Program-made: the position numbers and the translations under genes | Part shown: positions 1-8,161 of the stretch, in pieces | Layout of the letters: every line of letters starts with the position of its first letter | Numbering within the stretch: the first letter of the stretch is position 1 | NCBI RefSeq assembly: GCF_900143695.1 | Contig: NZ_FRFE01000001.1 | Span: 186,001-250,000 of the forward strand | From: Desulfopila aestuarii DSM 18488 | Lineage (GTDB): Bacteria; Desulfobacterota; Desulfobulbia; Desulfobulbales; Desulfocapsaceae | Direction of reading: 5' to 3' | Length of the DNA: 64,000 nucleotides | The notes under the pieces: generated by a model | Told to the model about the DNA's origin: nothing | Seen by the model: the letters and a program-made list of their open reading frames with translations, nothing else | The model's database searches: none

Positions 1-28
1 GCAGGGTGTTGAAATAATTCTGGCCCAT
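1..28 (-). CDS. ilvC: Ketol-acid reductoisomerase, N-terminal fragment (runs off the window)
   Basis: Only the first nine codons are inside the window, reading MGQNYFNTL on the minus strand. This matches the start of the long, E. coli-type (class II) IlvC, which begins MANYFNTL. A GGAGA ribosome binding site lies at about 36-40. IlvC catalyses isomerisation and NADPH reduction of acetolactate in valine and isoleucine synthesis. The call is strengthened by the divergent regulator at 315, which closely resembles IlvY, the known activator of ilvC. The fragment alone is too short to assess the enzyme. Confidence 0.8.
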
Positions 29-172
29 GTCAATTCTCCCTGATGTGTGTATGTTGGTCGGCCATGTTGTCTGCCTTACTGCCGACTTTGAAAACGTGTT
101 TCTGAATTACGCGTAAACAAAAAAAGTCACAAACCTGCATCCAGTATTGTTCCCTAAAATTACCAGGATGGT

Positions 173-189
173 ACTGCAGGTTTTGCGAT
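173..189. promoter_or_regulatory. Candidate IlvY operator, distal copy
   Basis: ACTGCAGGTTTTGCGAT is identical at 14 of 17 positions to the palindromic site at 255-271. The two sites are about 82 bp apart centre to centre in the ilvC/ilvY intergenic region. In E. coli, IlvY binds two tandem operators between these genes; the function here is inferred from that arrangement. Confidence 0.55.
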
Positions 190-254
190 TTTCTGCGAGC
201 TTATCATATATTGGGAAACGTCTATTGCGTCAAGTGATTTGTCCGTGATACAGT

Positions 255-271
255 ATTGCAGATTTTGCAAT
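255..271. promoter_or_regulatory. Candidate IlvY operator, proximal palindrome
   Basis: ATTGCAGATTTTGCAAT is a perfect inverted repeat with arms ATTGCA and TGCAAT around a 5-bp spacer. It lies 44 bp before the chosen ilvY start, where autoregulation by a LysR protein is expected. A second, weaker copy is at 173-189. Confidence 0.65.
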
Positions 272-314
272 TACTGCCATACCAGGTATGAACCCCACAA
301 CAGGGTGTCGCTTC

Positions 315-1214
315 ATGAACATACGTGAGCTCAAGCTCTTTCGGCATCTCGCCGGGACCCTGCATTTCGGCCGGACCAGCCAGGCCTGCAATATCACGCC
401 ATCGGGCCTTACCCGCTCCATGCAGCGGCTGGAAAACGAGCTGGGCCGTCAGCTTTTCCATCGCGATAAACGTTCGGTCCGCCTCACCCCGGCGGGCCAG
501 CTGTTCCGAGAATATGCCGAAGAGGCCATTCACCGCTGGAGCGAGCTGCAGAACAGGCTCTCCCGCGATAATGTACTACGCGGAGAACTCTCACTCTACT
601 GTTCGGTCACGGCAATCCTCTCAATTCTTCCAACCATTTTTCGAAAATTTCGCGAAGCGCATCCAGAAGTGGTCCTACACCTGCAAACCGGGGACGCCGC
701 CAAAGCGCTCTTTAAATTGTATAATGGAGAAGCGGATATCTCGGTTGCCGCTCTCCCCGACCAGCAGCCGGACGGTCTCGATTTTATCGAACTGATCCAG
801 ACCCCGCTCATCTTCATCGCTCCCGGCAATCACCAGCAGACCCTGGTTTACAACGATGGTGCGATCGATTGGCAACACACACCGCTCATTGTCCCCGAAC
901 GCGGCCTCAGCCGCGACCGGGTTGATCGCTGGTTGAGGGAAAAACATATCACCCCCAATATCTCTTCCCAGGTAGCCGGCAACGAGGCTATTATCGCCAT
1001 GGTCGGTATGGGGTGCGGTGTAGGAGTTGTCCCCCAGCTGGTGCTTGAACAGAGTGTACTTCGAGAACAGGTACGCATACTTGATGTCGTGCCTCGGCTC
1101 GAGTCTTTTTCAGTCGGCGTGTGTACTGCCACAAAAAACAGATGTAATCCGGTTATTGAAGCGTTCTGGGATATCGCTATCAGCGAGGCCTTTGATCACG
1201 AAGGTACTCGATAA
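315..1214 (+). CDS. ilvY: LysR-type regulator IlvY
   Basis: Transcriptional activator of ilvC that uses acetolactate or acetohydroxybutyrate as inducer in enterobacteria. About 299 residues, the normal LysR length: a winged helix-turn-helix at roughly residues 1-60 (HFGRTSQACNITPSGLTRSMQ) and a two-lobed effector domain. Segments resembling E. coli IlvY include the GELSLYCSVTA stretch, the TGDAA loop and the MVGMGCGVGVVPQLVLE stretch. An upstream in-frame ATG at 288 exists, but 315 is chosen because the protein then begins MNIRELKLF, aligning with the family, and a CAGGGTG sequence sits just upstream. It is divergent from ilvC and is followed after 17 bp by surE, so the two are probably cotranscribed. 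Confidence 0.9.
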   Translation: MNIRELKLFRHLAGTLHFGRTSQACNITPSGLTRSMQRLENELGRQLFHRDKRSVRLTPAGQLFREYAEEAIHRWSELQNRLSRDNVLRGELSLYCSVTAILSILPTIFRKFREAHPEVVLHLQTGDAAKALFKLYNGEADISVAALPDQQPDGLDFIELIQTPLIFIAPGNHQQTLVYNDGAIDWQHTPLIVPERGLSRDRVDRWLREKHITPNISSQVAGNEAIIAMVGMGCGVGVVPQLVLEQSVLREQVRILDVVPRLESFSVGVCTATKNRCNPVIEAFWDIAISEAFDHEGTR

Positions 1215-1231
1215 GCAGCAAGAGGAAAACT

Positions 1232-1975
1232 ATGTCAATTATATTGGTAACCAACGATGATGGCATTCACGCCGAAGGCTTACAGGTTCTGCGACGCAGT
1301 CTTCAGCCGCTTGGCCGGATAGTCGTGGTGGCCCCGGACCGGGACAACTCAGCCGTTTCCCACTCCCTGACCATGACCAGACCTCTACAGGTTCGCAGAA
1401 TCGGCGAGGACACCTATACCGTTGACGGCACCCCCACCGACTGCGTCGTGCTGGCGCTTGGCCGGATTCTCGAAGGGCGGCCGGACCTCTTGGTTTCCGG
1501 CATTAACGCCGGTCCGAACCTTGGCGATGACATCTCCTATTCCGGCACGGTCTCCGCTGCTATGGAAGGCACCATGTACTCTGTTCCTTCCATGGCGGTC
1601 TCACTGGCAGGGGAGCCCCCCTTCGATTACACCCTGGCCGGCGAGCTCTCACGCAAGATGGCCGCCAAGATTCTCGATACAGTTCTGCCGCACAATACCC
1701 TTATCAATATGAATGTTCCGACAGGATCCAAGCACCAGGGCATCCGCATCACCCGCCAGGGGCGGCGGCTATGGGAAAATGCGATCCAGGAAACAGAAGA
1801 TCCCTGGGGCCGCAAACGCTACTGGATCGGCGGCGGCACTCCGGTCAAAGACTCGAGTGAAGATACCGATGTCAAGGCGGTCCATGACGGCTATGTCTCA
1901 GTCACACCCATTCAACTCGATCTCACCAACCACTCCGGCATCAGTCATATCAGGAAGAACTGGTCTCTGGAATGA
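1232..1975 (+). CDS. surE: 5'/3'-nucleotidase SurE
   Basis: Stationary-phase survival nucleotidase that dephosphorylates nucleoside monophosphates in the cytoplasm using a divalent metal. The 247-residue length is typical. The N-terminal NDDG motif (residues 8-11) supplies metal-binding aspartates, and the conserved APDRDNSA, DGTPTDCV and SGINAGPNLGDDISYSGTV segments are all present. The ATG at 1232 follows an AGAGGAAAAC ribosome binding site. It lies 17 bp after ilvY and upstream of trkA. Nothing unusual is seen. Confidence 0.95.
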   Translation: MSIILVTNDDGIHAEGLQVLRRSLQPLGRIVVVAPDRDNSAVSHSLTMTRPLQVRRIGEDTYTVDGTPTDCVVLALGRILEGRPDLLVSGINAGPNLGDDISYSGTVSAAMEGTMYSVPSMAVSLAGEPPFDYTLAGELSRKMAAKILDTVLPHNTLINMNVPTGSKHQGIRITRQGRRLWENAIQETEDPWGRKRYWIGGGTPVKDSSEDTDVKAVHDGYVSVTPIQLDLTNHSGISHIRKNWSLE

Positions 1976-2158
1976 CCTCTCCGGCCACCGCTCAGTGCTA
2001 CCTGCCAACATTGACAAGCCACATGGGATCAGGTATGAACCGGCAAGAATAGGCACAACCTCACATTCTCATTATTTCCCCCGCCTTCACCGGTATCCGG
2101 TTGCCCAGCCTTGTAGTGGTGGTTGTCACCGCACCGGGTAGGCGGACAGGACGTCAAC

Positions 2159-3577
2159 ATGTTCGGACAACGAAGCACTCCCCAGGAGAATATCCTCATC
2201 CTCGGCCTCGGCGGGGTCGGCTATTATCTCGCCAAGCGCCTGGCCCACGAAGAGTATGCCATCACCATCATCGAGCCCGACGCCAAAGTGCTTTCCCGCG
2301 CCGACGGCCAGATCGATGCCAGATTGATTAAAGGCAGTGCCCTCGATATCGACTGCTGGAAAGAAGCCGATGCCGGCAAGATGAACTATTTGATCGCGGC
2401 CACCAACAACGATGCCGTTAACATGATGGCTTCGATTATCGGTGATAGATTTGGAATCACGAGGAAAATCGCCAGGATTCGCTCGAGACAGTTCGGCAAT
2501 GAAGATTCCATCCTCACCGCCCGCGACCTGAAACTTGACCTGCTCATCAATCCGGAAGAACTTGCCGCCCAGGAGATTGTCCGGCTCATCAAGCTAAACG
2601 CCGGTAACGAGATTATCGACATCGCCGACGGTCAGATCCAGTTACTCGCGACCGAAATCACCGATCAATCCCCTTTTGCCAACAAACAGCTGAAAGACAT
2701 CGCCCGCGAATTCAACGAGTTCCCCTTCAGGGTTGTGGCCATAGCCCGCGGGATCAGCACCATAATCCCCAGCGGCCAGCAGGAACTTTTCCCTAACGAC
2801 CAGATCTTTATCATGGCCGCAAACCGGCATCTGCCAAGGCTCATGGAGATCACCGACATCCGGCTTCACCGTCAGCAGAAAACAATGATCCTCGGTGGCG
2901 GTATGGTGGGAATGCGAGTCGCCGAACTGTTGCAGAAATCGGTGAAAGTCACCCTCATTGAAAATGACGAGGTCCGGGCCGAAGAACTCTCCTACAATCT
3001 TGCCAACACCGAGGTGCTCTGTGGTGACGGTTCCGACGCCGATGTCCTCACCGCTGCTGGCCTGCTCAGCATGGACACCTTTATCGCCACCACCGGCGAA
3101 AACGAAACCAACATCATGAGTTGCCTGCTGGCCAAAAACCTGATGCGAAAAAGCCAGCCGAAGGGACAGGCAAAAGGGTATGTCGCCGAGGCCAGAACCA
3201 TTTCGCTTGTCACCAAGGAGGACTATCTGGTGCTGGCCCAGACCACTGGTTCCAACATCGCCCTTAATAAGAAGGTGATGGCTGGCAATGAAATTCTAAA
3301 ATTCATTCGCCGAAACGAACTTTTCTCCGTTGCCCACCTGCATGGCTTTGACGCCGAGGTGGTGGAACTCATCGCCGCACCCAAATCGCAGATTACCCGC
3401 CGGCCGCTCTCAAAACTCGATCCGTTCTACCTCGACAAACTGATCATCGGTTCGGTTTTAAGGGAAGACGGCTGGAACATTGCCGTCGGCGACACCCAGA
3501 TAAAAGAGAATGAACGGGTCATTGTCATCTGCCCCTCCCTCTATCTGAAAGACGTCCGCAAACTGTTTCAGGGTTAA
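2159..3577 (+). CDS. trkA: Trk potassium uptake system NAD-binding subunit TrkA
   Basis: Cytoplasmic gating subunit of a Trk/Ktr potassium channel; it binds NAD(H) or other nucleotides and regulates the TrkH pore. 472 residues carrying two tandem RCK units: a first Rossmann glycine motif GLGGVGYYLA near the N-terminus and a second GGGMVGMRVAEL near residue 240, each followed by a RCK-C domain. A longer frame opens at a TTG at 2123, but the ATG at 2159 is preferred: it follows GGACAGGACG and starts close to the first Rossmann strand. The likely partner trkH is on the opposite strand at 42028-43485, so the subunits are in the same region but not in one operon. Confidence 0.93.
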   Translation: MFGQRSTPQENILILGLGGVGYYLAKRLAHEEYAITIIEPDAKVLSRADGQIDARLIKGSALDIDCWKEADAGKMNYLIAATNNDAVNMMASIIGDRFGITRKIARIRSRQFGNEDSILTARDLKLDLLINPEELAAQEIVRLIKLNAGNEIIDIADGQIQLLATEITDQSPFANKQLKDIAREFNEFPFRVVAIARGISTIIPSGQQELFPNDQIFIMAANRHLPRLMEITDIRLHRQQKTMILGGGMVGMRVAELLQKSVKVTLIENDEVRAEELSYNLANTEVLCGDGSDADVLTAAGLLSMDTFIATTGENETNIMSCLLAKNLMRKSQPKGQAKGYVAEARTISLVTKEDYLVLAQTTGSNIALNKKVMAGNEILKFIRRNELFSVAHLHGFDAEVVELIAAPKSQITRRPLSKLDPFYLDKLIIGSVLREDGWNIAVGDTQIKENERVIVICPSLYLKDVRKLFQG

Positions 3578-3630
3578 AAGCACACGCAGAACTTTGTCGA
3601 CCTTCTATCGGAGATTAACACCCGGTATCA

Positions 3631-3647
3631 TCGTGCAAAATGCATGA
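3631..3647. promoter_or_regulatory. Enhancer-like palindrome 1 for sigma-54 promoter
   Basis: TCGTGCAAAATGCATGA, arms TCGTGCA and TGCATGA. It differs from a perfect palindrome by one base and shares the TCGTGCA half-site with the palindrome at 3659-3687. The centres of the two sites are about 34 bp apart, roughly three helical turns. Position and symmetry suggest an upstream activating sequence for the NtrC-type regulator encoded at 4381-5709. Confidence 0.55.
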
Positions 3648-3658
3648 TGCAATCCAGA

Positions 3659-3687
3659 GATTTTTCGTGCATTTTGCACGAAAAATC
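3659..3687. promoter_or_regulatory. Enhancer-like palindrome 2 for sigma-54 promoter
   Basis: Perfect 12-bp inverted repeat, GATTTTTCGTGC and its complement, around a 5-bp spacer ATTTT. The core CGTGCATTTTGCACG recurs in the hairpin at 4318-4356. It sits about 80 bp upstream of the -24 element at 3755, a usual distance for binding of an NtrC-family activator. It has a short T run inside the left arm rather than after the stem, so a terminator role for trkA is possible but less likely. Confidence 0.55.
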
Positions 3688-3753
3688 GTACGAATTCCCT
3701 CGCTATTGCCTCCAACACACTATATTCACTCTCATAACCAATATTTACCCAAC

Positions 3754-3769
3754 AGGCATGACGCTTGCT
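3754..3769 (+). promoter_or_regulatory. Sigma-54 (-24/-12) promoter
   Basis: AGGCATGACGCTTGCT contains the invariant GG (3755-3756) and GC (3767-3768) dinucleotides with exactly ten bases between them and close agreement with the consensus TGGCAC-N5-TTGC. Transcription would begin near 3780, leaving about 110 nt of leader before the gene at 3891. Confidence 0.65.
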
Positions 3770-3890
3770 TTGCCACAGCTGTAAATACCGGAAATGAGCA
3801 CGCAGGTGGTCAGCCGGTGGGGACGTCGGGAACTGGCTCTGGACAGGTCCAACCCGGCAAGCAAATGAATCTGGTGAGAAGGAGTAGTTC

Positions 3891-4271
3891 ATGGATACAC
3901 GATTGTTGGTTGGCGCAGTATGCATTGCAATGGGCATTGTCAGCATTGCTATCTGCTATCTCGGGACACGTAATCCGCGGCAACCTAAATGGGCCTGCGA
4001 AGCTATCATGGCAAACTTCATAGTTCCCGTTATTGTCGGCTGCCTGGCCATCGGACCTATGCTCATTGGCGAATATGTCATCGTTCACAGAAGCGACCTC
4101 AAGGTAATTGACCTTCTTATCGCCTTGTCGATCATCGCGGCCTCTATAATATTTGTGAAGATGCTACGTATCAGCAAACGTGTCGCAGCTTATGAACAGA
4201 ATGGTCCTTCTTCGCGCAATGATCGCTTTACCACCCCGCAAGGTGGCAAAATGGGCATGACAGCAGCCTGA
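3891..4271 (+). CDS. Small three-helix membrane protein of unknown function
   Basis: I do not recognise this 126-residue protein. Three hydrophobic segments can be seen at about residues 4-24, 41-63 and 70-92, followed by a polar, basic tail rich in Ser, Arg and Gln. There is no signal peptidase site and no catalytic motif. The ATG at 3891 follows GAGAAGGAGTAGTTC. The gene stands alone, behind a sigma-54 promoter with two palindromic upstream sites, and is convergent with an NtrC-type response regulator and kinase. The layout suggests it is a dedicated target of that two-component pair, perhaps an envelope stress or sensing accessory protein; that role is inference. Confidence 0.75.
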   Translation: MDTRLLVGAVCIAMGIVSIAICYLGTRNPRQPKWACEAIMANFIVPVIVGCLAIGPMLIGEYVIVHRSDLKVIDLLIALSIIAASIIFVKMLRISKRVAAYEQNGPSSRNDRFTTPQGGKMGMTAA

Positions 4272-4317
4272 TCGAGTTCACCCCACCGTCTCGACAACAG
4301 AACCGTCCGATCCTTTT

Positions 4318-4361
4318 GAAATGCATGGTCGTGCATTTTGCACGACCATGCATTTCTTTTT
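4318..4361 (+). terminator. Strong hairpin terminator (17-bp stem)
   Basis: Perfect 17-bp stem (4318-4334 and 4340-4356) with the 5-nt loop ATTTT, followed by TTTTT at 4357-4361 on the plus strand. It would end transcription of the small membrane protein gene. Its centre, CGTGCATTTTGCACG, is identical to the core of the enhancer-like palindrome at 3659-3687, so it could also bind the same regulator. Confidence 0.8.
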
Positions 4362-4380
4362 GGGATCACAATATTGACGT

Positions 4381-5709
4381 TCAGTCCAAATGATACTGCT
4401 TTCGTTTACGCCATAATGTCGTGGCATTTATACCGAGAATTGCCGCTGCTCCCTCAAGCGAGCCGCAATGTAGCATAACCTCCTGAATATAACGCTTCTC
4501 CATTTCAGCCAGGCTGATAAGACACCGTTCTTCATCCTTGGCTGGATGCCGGTATTCGGCAATGTAAGGTGGAAAATCTCTCAGTTCCAGACGGCTGTTA
4601 CTTGACAGCACTGCCGCCCGCTCCACAGCATGTTGCAGTTCGCGGACATTCCCCGGCCAAGGGTAACGCTGCAGCAGCTGCATATCGGTCTCATCGATAT
4701 CTTTCGGTGGTATTGAATTGGCCAGACAGAAACGCCGGAGGTAATCTTCCAGCAGAAGTGGAATGTCTTCCACCCGCTCCCGCAGGGGAGGAAGGAAAAT
4801 TTCGATCACACGCAGCCGGAAATAGAGGTCCTTTCTGAAAATTCCATCCCGAACCAATTCCTCCAGATCTTTATTGGTAGCAGCAATTACCCGGACATCC
4901 ACATTTAGCGTCCTGGGATCGCCCAATCGCTCAAATTCCTGGTACTGAAGGAAACGAAGCAATTTTCCCTGAACAACGGTGGGGAGTTCTGAAACCTCGT
5001 CCAGAAACAAGGTCCCCCTGTCCGCCATGCTCATCTTTCCAATCTTGTCCCGCATCGCCCCGGTAAAGGCACCCTTCACGTGACCGAACAAATCGCTCTC
5101 CAAGAGATTCTCCTGCAAGCCGGCACAGTCGACAGTGATAAATGGTTTGTTACCCCGATTGCTCCACTGGTGGATGAGCCTAGCCAGCAACCCTTTACCT
5201 GTACCACTCTCACCGCTTATCAGAACAATAGCGCTGGCTTTTGCCGCCTTTTTCGCAGTTTCAAGCACGTGTCGCATTCGTGGACTACGGGTAAGCAGTT
5301 CTCCTTCTCTGAAAATTCCTTTGAGTCTCGCGACTTCTTTTTTCAATACCCTGATACGCCCTATTTTTTCCAGCAGCAGGTCAAGCTGCCCAGGAACAAA
5401 TGGCTTTGGCAGGTAATCAGCGGCCCCCATCCGAATGGCGCTCACAGCAGTCTCCACCGTGGCGTATGCGGTAATCACCACTATCTGCACGGAGAGCCCG
5501 CTGGCAATCATTTTCTCAAGAACCTCCATTCCGCCCACGTCTGGAAGATGCAGATCGAGTAGCACCAGATCGGGCTTCTCCTGCTTAAAGGTGGCGAGCC
5601 CTTCACTGCCGGTGCCGGCCTGCAAAACCGTGAATCCTTTCTCCGCAAGATAGATGCTGAGCGTCTGGGCGATATTTCTGTCGTCATCAATCAATAATGC
5701 TTTCTGCAT
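4381..5709 (-). CDS. Sigma-54-dependent response regulator (NtrC family)
   Basis: 442 residues with the full NtrC order: receiver domain (residues 1-120; acidic DDD near residue 8, phospho-acceptor Asp52 in LLDLHLPD), AAA+ domain (about 145-375; Walker A GESGTGKG, the sigma-54 contact loop GAFTGA, Walker B LFLDEV) and a C-terminal Fis-type helix-turn-helix (GAAAILGINATTLWRKRK). A longer frame opens at 5802, but the ATG at 5709 begins MQKALLIDDD, the true start of a receiver, after an AAGGA ribosome binding site. It overlaps the 3' end of the kinase gene by 23 bp, indicating translational coupling. It probably activates the sigma-54 promoter at 3754 by binding the palindromes at 3631-3687. Confidence 0.92.
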   Translation of the reverse strand: MQKALLIDDDRNIAQTLSIYLAEKGFTVLQAGTGSEGLATFKQEKPDLVLLDLHLPDVGGMEVLEKMIASGLSVQIVVITAYATVETAVSAIRMGAADYLPKPFVPGQLDLLLEKIGRIRVLKKEVARLKGIFREGELLTRSPRMRHVLETAKKAAKASAIVLISGESGTGKGLLARLIHQWSNRGNKPFITVDCAGLQENLLESDLFGHVKGAFTGAMRDKIGKMSMADRGTLFLDEVSELPTVVQGKLLRFLQYQEFERLGDPRTLNVDVRVIAATNKDLEELVRDGIFRKDLYFRLRVIEIFLPPLRERVEDIPLLLEDYLRRFCLANSIPPKDIDETDMQLLQRYPWPGNVRELQHAVERAAVLSSNSRLELRDFPPYIAEYRHPAKDEERCLISLAEMEKRYIQEVMLHCGSLEGAAAILGINATTLWRKRKQYHLD

Positions 5710-7210
5710 TGCTGCTATCCTTATGCTCGGGAATCCAGAAGGTAAAAACAGTGCCCTGACCAGGCAAACTCTCTGCCTGAATACCGCCGCCGTGCTGTTC
5801 AATAATTTCCTTTACTATGGCTAAACCAAGACCGATAGTCCCCATCTTCTCTCTTTCGGCAAACTGGCTGTATCGTTCGAAGATATGGGGAAGATGGTCC
5901 GGGTCGATGCCGCAACCGTTATCCCGGCAGACAAAAACAAAGCTGCCAGACTGCCGGGTAACAGCGATAGTGATGACACCGCCCGAATCAGTATAACGTA
6001 GACCATTTCCCACCAGGTTGGTAAGAATCCAGGGAAAACGGGTGGTATCAAGAGTTATGACCGGCAAATCGGGCTCTATCTCCAGCACCAGGCTCACACC
6101 TTTCTCCTCAGCCTGCTTGACCAGCGGCCTCAGACTTGTATGTATCAACTCAGTAACCATGATCGGCTCCCGAACCGCCGGTCGGACCATTGCCTCCAGT
6201 CTTGCGATATCAACGAGTTCGTTCAGTAGCTTTGCCATTCGTTCACAGTCATCTGTTGCTGTATCGAGCAGCATGGAAATCTGTTCACCGGTCAGACGAT
6301 CCCGCCGGTCATGGAGCAAATTTACACTCATGGTAAGCGACGTCATCGGTGTTTTCAGCTGATGGGAGAGATCGGCAATGAATCTGGTCCGCGCCTCCTC
6401 AGCCTGACGAACCTTATCTTTTTCCACTGCCAGAATGGCTGCATTATGCTGGTCATAACGGGACAAACTCTCGAAAAGTCGATTAAATTCTGCCGTCATA
6501 AGCCCTATTTCATCTTCACCTCGCACCGGCAAAAAAGGGTATCGCCCCCCTCTCTTATGGTTTGCAACGAGCTGGTCTGTGAGGTTTCTGATGGGTCGCG
6601 CAATCCGGCCAGAGAGCAGAAAACTGAGCAGGAGAATCAGCCCGATTGCCAACAGGAGAATAACAAGGGATTGTCTCTGGGCCCGCTTTGCCAGCTGGCG
6701 GGTCTGCTGTTCTGCCAATTCCATCCCTCGTTCATTCAGTTCCACCAAATCATTGAGCCTGATGACCATTTCCGATGTAAGAGAGGTGAACTCTCCGACA
6801 TAACTTGGAAGATCATCAGTGTCATAGCGCGCTATAATCTCATTATATTTTTGATATTGGTACCAGAGATCCTCTACCAGCCGCTTTTCACCACGCTCGG
6901 CAATATGCAAACGGCACGTTTCAAGTGCCCGGCCAAGATCCCGGCTGCTATGTGTTGTTTGATTCGGATTACCTTCACCGAAAAACTGGGAAAGCAAAAT
7001 ATTTCGGTTGGTTTCAAGAATATTCGCAGCCTCCTGAGCAGCTTTTATCGACCTGTAATTCCGGGCCATAATCTGCTCAGCGCTCTGCCCAAGATCACTT
7101 AAATGCCGATAATTTATCACTGCCACCAGAATGAGTGCCATGACCGGCAACAGGCTTATAGTGAAGATTTTGGTTCTGATAGATCGCCAATCGGCTCCGA
7201 AAGCGGTCAT
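5687..7210 (-). CDS. Membrane histidine kinase with HAMP domain, partner of the NtrC-type regulator
   Basis: 507 residues. N-terminal helix at about 15-35, a periplasmic region of about 140 residues resembling the four-helix-bundle sensor of chemoreceptors, a second membrane helix near 180-200, HAMP (about 200-255), a HisKA dimerisation domain with the phosphorylated His283 in DLSHQLKTP, and a HATPase domain with the N, G1 and G2 boxes (NLVGNGLRY, DNGCGID, GLGLAIVKE). A TTG at 7240 opens the frame earlier; the ATG at 7210 with GGAAA upstream is preferred. It is followed by the response regulator with a 23-bp overlap. The signal is unknown. Confidence 0.9.
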   Translation of the reverse strand: MTAFGADWRSIRTKIFTISLLPVMALILVAVINYRHLSDLGQSAEQIMARNYRSIKAAQEAANILETNRNILLSQFFGEGNPNQTTHSSRDLGRALETCRLHIAERGEKRLVEDLWYQYQKYNEIIARYDTDDLPSYVGEFTSLTSEMVIRLNDLVELNERGMELAEQQTRQLAKRAQRQSLVILLLAIGLILLLSFLLSGRIARPIRNLTDQLVANHKRGGRYPFLPVRGEDEIGLMTAEFNRLFESLSRYDQHNAAILAVEKDKVRQAEEARTRFIADLSHQLKTPMTSLTMSVNLLHDRRDRLTGEQISMLLDTATDDCERMAKLLNELVDIARLEAMVRPAVREPIMVTELIHTSLRPLVKQAEEKGVSLVLEIEPDLPVITLDTTRFPWILTNLVGNGLRYTDSGGVITIAVTRQSGSFVFVCRDNGCGIDPDHLPHIFERYSQFAEREKMGTIGLGLAIVKEIIEQHGGGIQAESLPGQGTVFTFWIPEHKDSSNAESIID

Positions 7211-7406
7211 AGACAGTTTCCGCAAAAAAGAATGTCTCAAGGAGAAGAAAGCCGGGCACGGCTCTAAAAGAGAGAGGCTGTTCTTTCAAACAACGATAGG
7301 ATGAAAGTATTGTACTCTGCTTTATCCTATCCTTTCGCCTCATTTTCAGCAAGTGGATCATCAGATGCGGGATCTGAAGGGCCTTGCCAGTGAGTGCGTA
7401 GACTTT

Positions 7407-7444
7407 AAAAAAAAAGGGCTGCTCCAGATGATCTGAAGCAGCCC
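7407..7444 (-). terminator. Terminator after the PEP-CTERM gene
   Basis: Stem GGGCTGCT (7416-7423) with AGCAGCCC (7437-7444), extended by an inner AGAT/ATCT pairing. On the minus strand it is followed by a run of nine T residues (plus-strand A at 7407-7415). It ends transcription from the gene at 7469-8161. Confidence 0.85.
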
Positions 7445-7468
7445 GTTAACATCCCCTCACGGGTGATA

Positions 7469-8161
7469 CTATTTTTTTCGCCCTCTTCGTGAAATACTGG
7501 CAAGGCCGACAAGTCCTGCACCCAGCAACATCATGGTTTCCGGCTCCGGGACGGGTTCGCCGATAAGCTGGCTCTGTCTCAAGATGCCATTTGCATCAAC
7601 CAGGTTCAGCACCTTCACTACGCCATTGAAGCTATAATCTGTTTGTCTCAAAACCAAGCTATACAGAGCATGAGAAGCATCCTTGCTAACCTTCAGGTCG
7701 ACCCACTCTCCATCAGTCCATTCATCTTCCAGATACCAGATGGTATTCTGAACCGCGTTTGCTTTTGTATTGGCCGCCCAATTCTCAGCGCCGTTTATAT
7801 TCGACCAGATATTCCCAAACATGTAATTAGCATAGAGCCATTTGGTTTTTTTACTGACAACATCCTTAAAATCTTCCGCCCCACCAACTCCACCATTTGC
7901 GGCAAAATCATCAACCCCGGTAATCTTATATGGATGAGGCGAGGTATCACTCAGAGAGATATACTCATTTCTCTCAAGACAAAAACCTGTATAGTCAATC
8001 CCTGATTCAGTGACCTCGATCCTGAAAGCCCCGCCACCTGTGGTACCAGGACCATCAAAAAGCTTAACTGTCTGTCCTGTTACTGGCAGCGCATTAGCAT
8101 AATTAAATGGCAACAAAAATGCGGCTACCAACAATGCAACTTGCATATGTATATTTTTCAT
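7469..8161 (-). CDS. PEP-CTERM sorted extracellular protein
   Basis: 230 residues. An N-terminal signal peptide (MKNIHMQVALLVAAFLLPFN, cleavage probably after YANA) is followed by a secreted domain of about 180 residues. The C-terminus is a classical PEP-CTERM signal: VPEPETMM, a hydrophobic helix LLGAGLVGLASI and the basic tail SRRGRKK. Such proteins are processed at the membrane by an exosortase and linked with exopolysaccharide or biofilm matrix; no exosortase gene lies in this window. A longer frame reaches 8251, but the ATG at 8161 directly begins the signal peptide and is preceded by a G-rich ribosome binding site. The mature domain has no family I recognise. Confidence 0.88.
   Translation of the reverse strand: MKNIHMQVALLVAAFLLPFNYANALPVTGQTVKLFDGPGTTGGGAFRIEVTESGIDYTGFCLERNEYISLSDTSPHPYKITGVDDFAANGGVGGAEDFKDVVSKKTKWLYANYMFGNIWSNINGAENWAANTKANAVQNTIWYLEDEWTDGEWVDLKVSKDASHALYSLVLRQTDYSFNGVVKVLNLVDANGILRQSQLIGEPVPEPETMMLLGAGLVGLASISRRGRKK

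Larger units (their letters stand above)
3578..3890. other. 313-bp intergenic region carrying a sigma-54 control region
   Basis: Between trkA and the small membrane protein gene. It holds two palindromic sites (3631-3647 and 3659-3687) and a sigma-54-type promoter (3754-3769), listed separately. A GGAGTAG ribosome binding site precedes the ATG at 3891. I see no open reading frame of its own. Confidence 0.7.

Noticed and set aside
6311-7102. 263-codon open frame on the plus strand
   Set aside because: Antisense to the histidine kinase at 5687-7210, whose domains are intact.
4381-8161. The kinase-regulator pair as the PrsK/PrsR system of PEP-CTERM genes
   Set aside because: PrsK has a different domain layout, the terminator at 7407-7444 separates the units, and no sigma-54 promoter or matching palindrome was found upstream of the PEP-CTERM gene.
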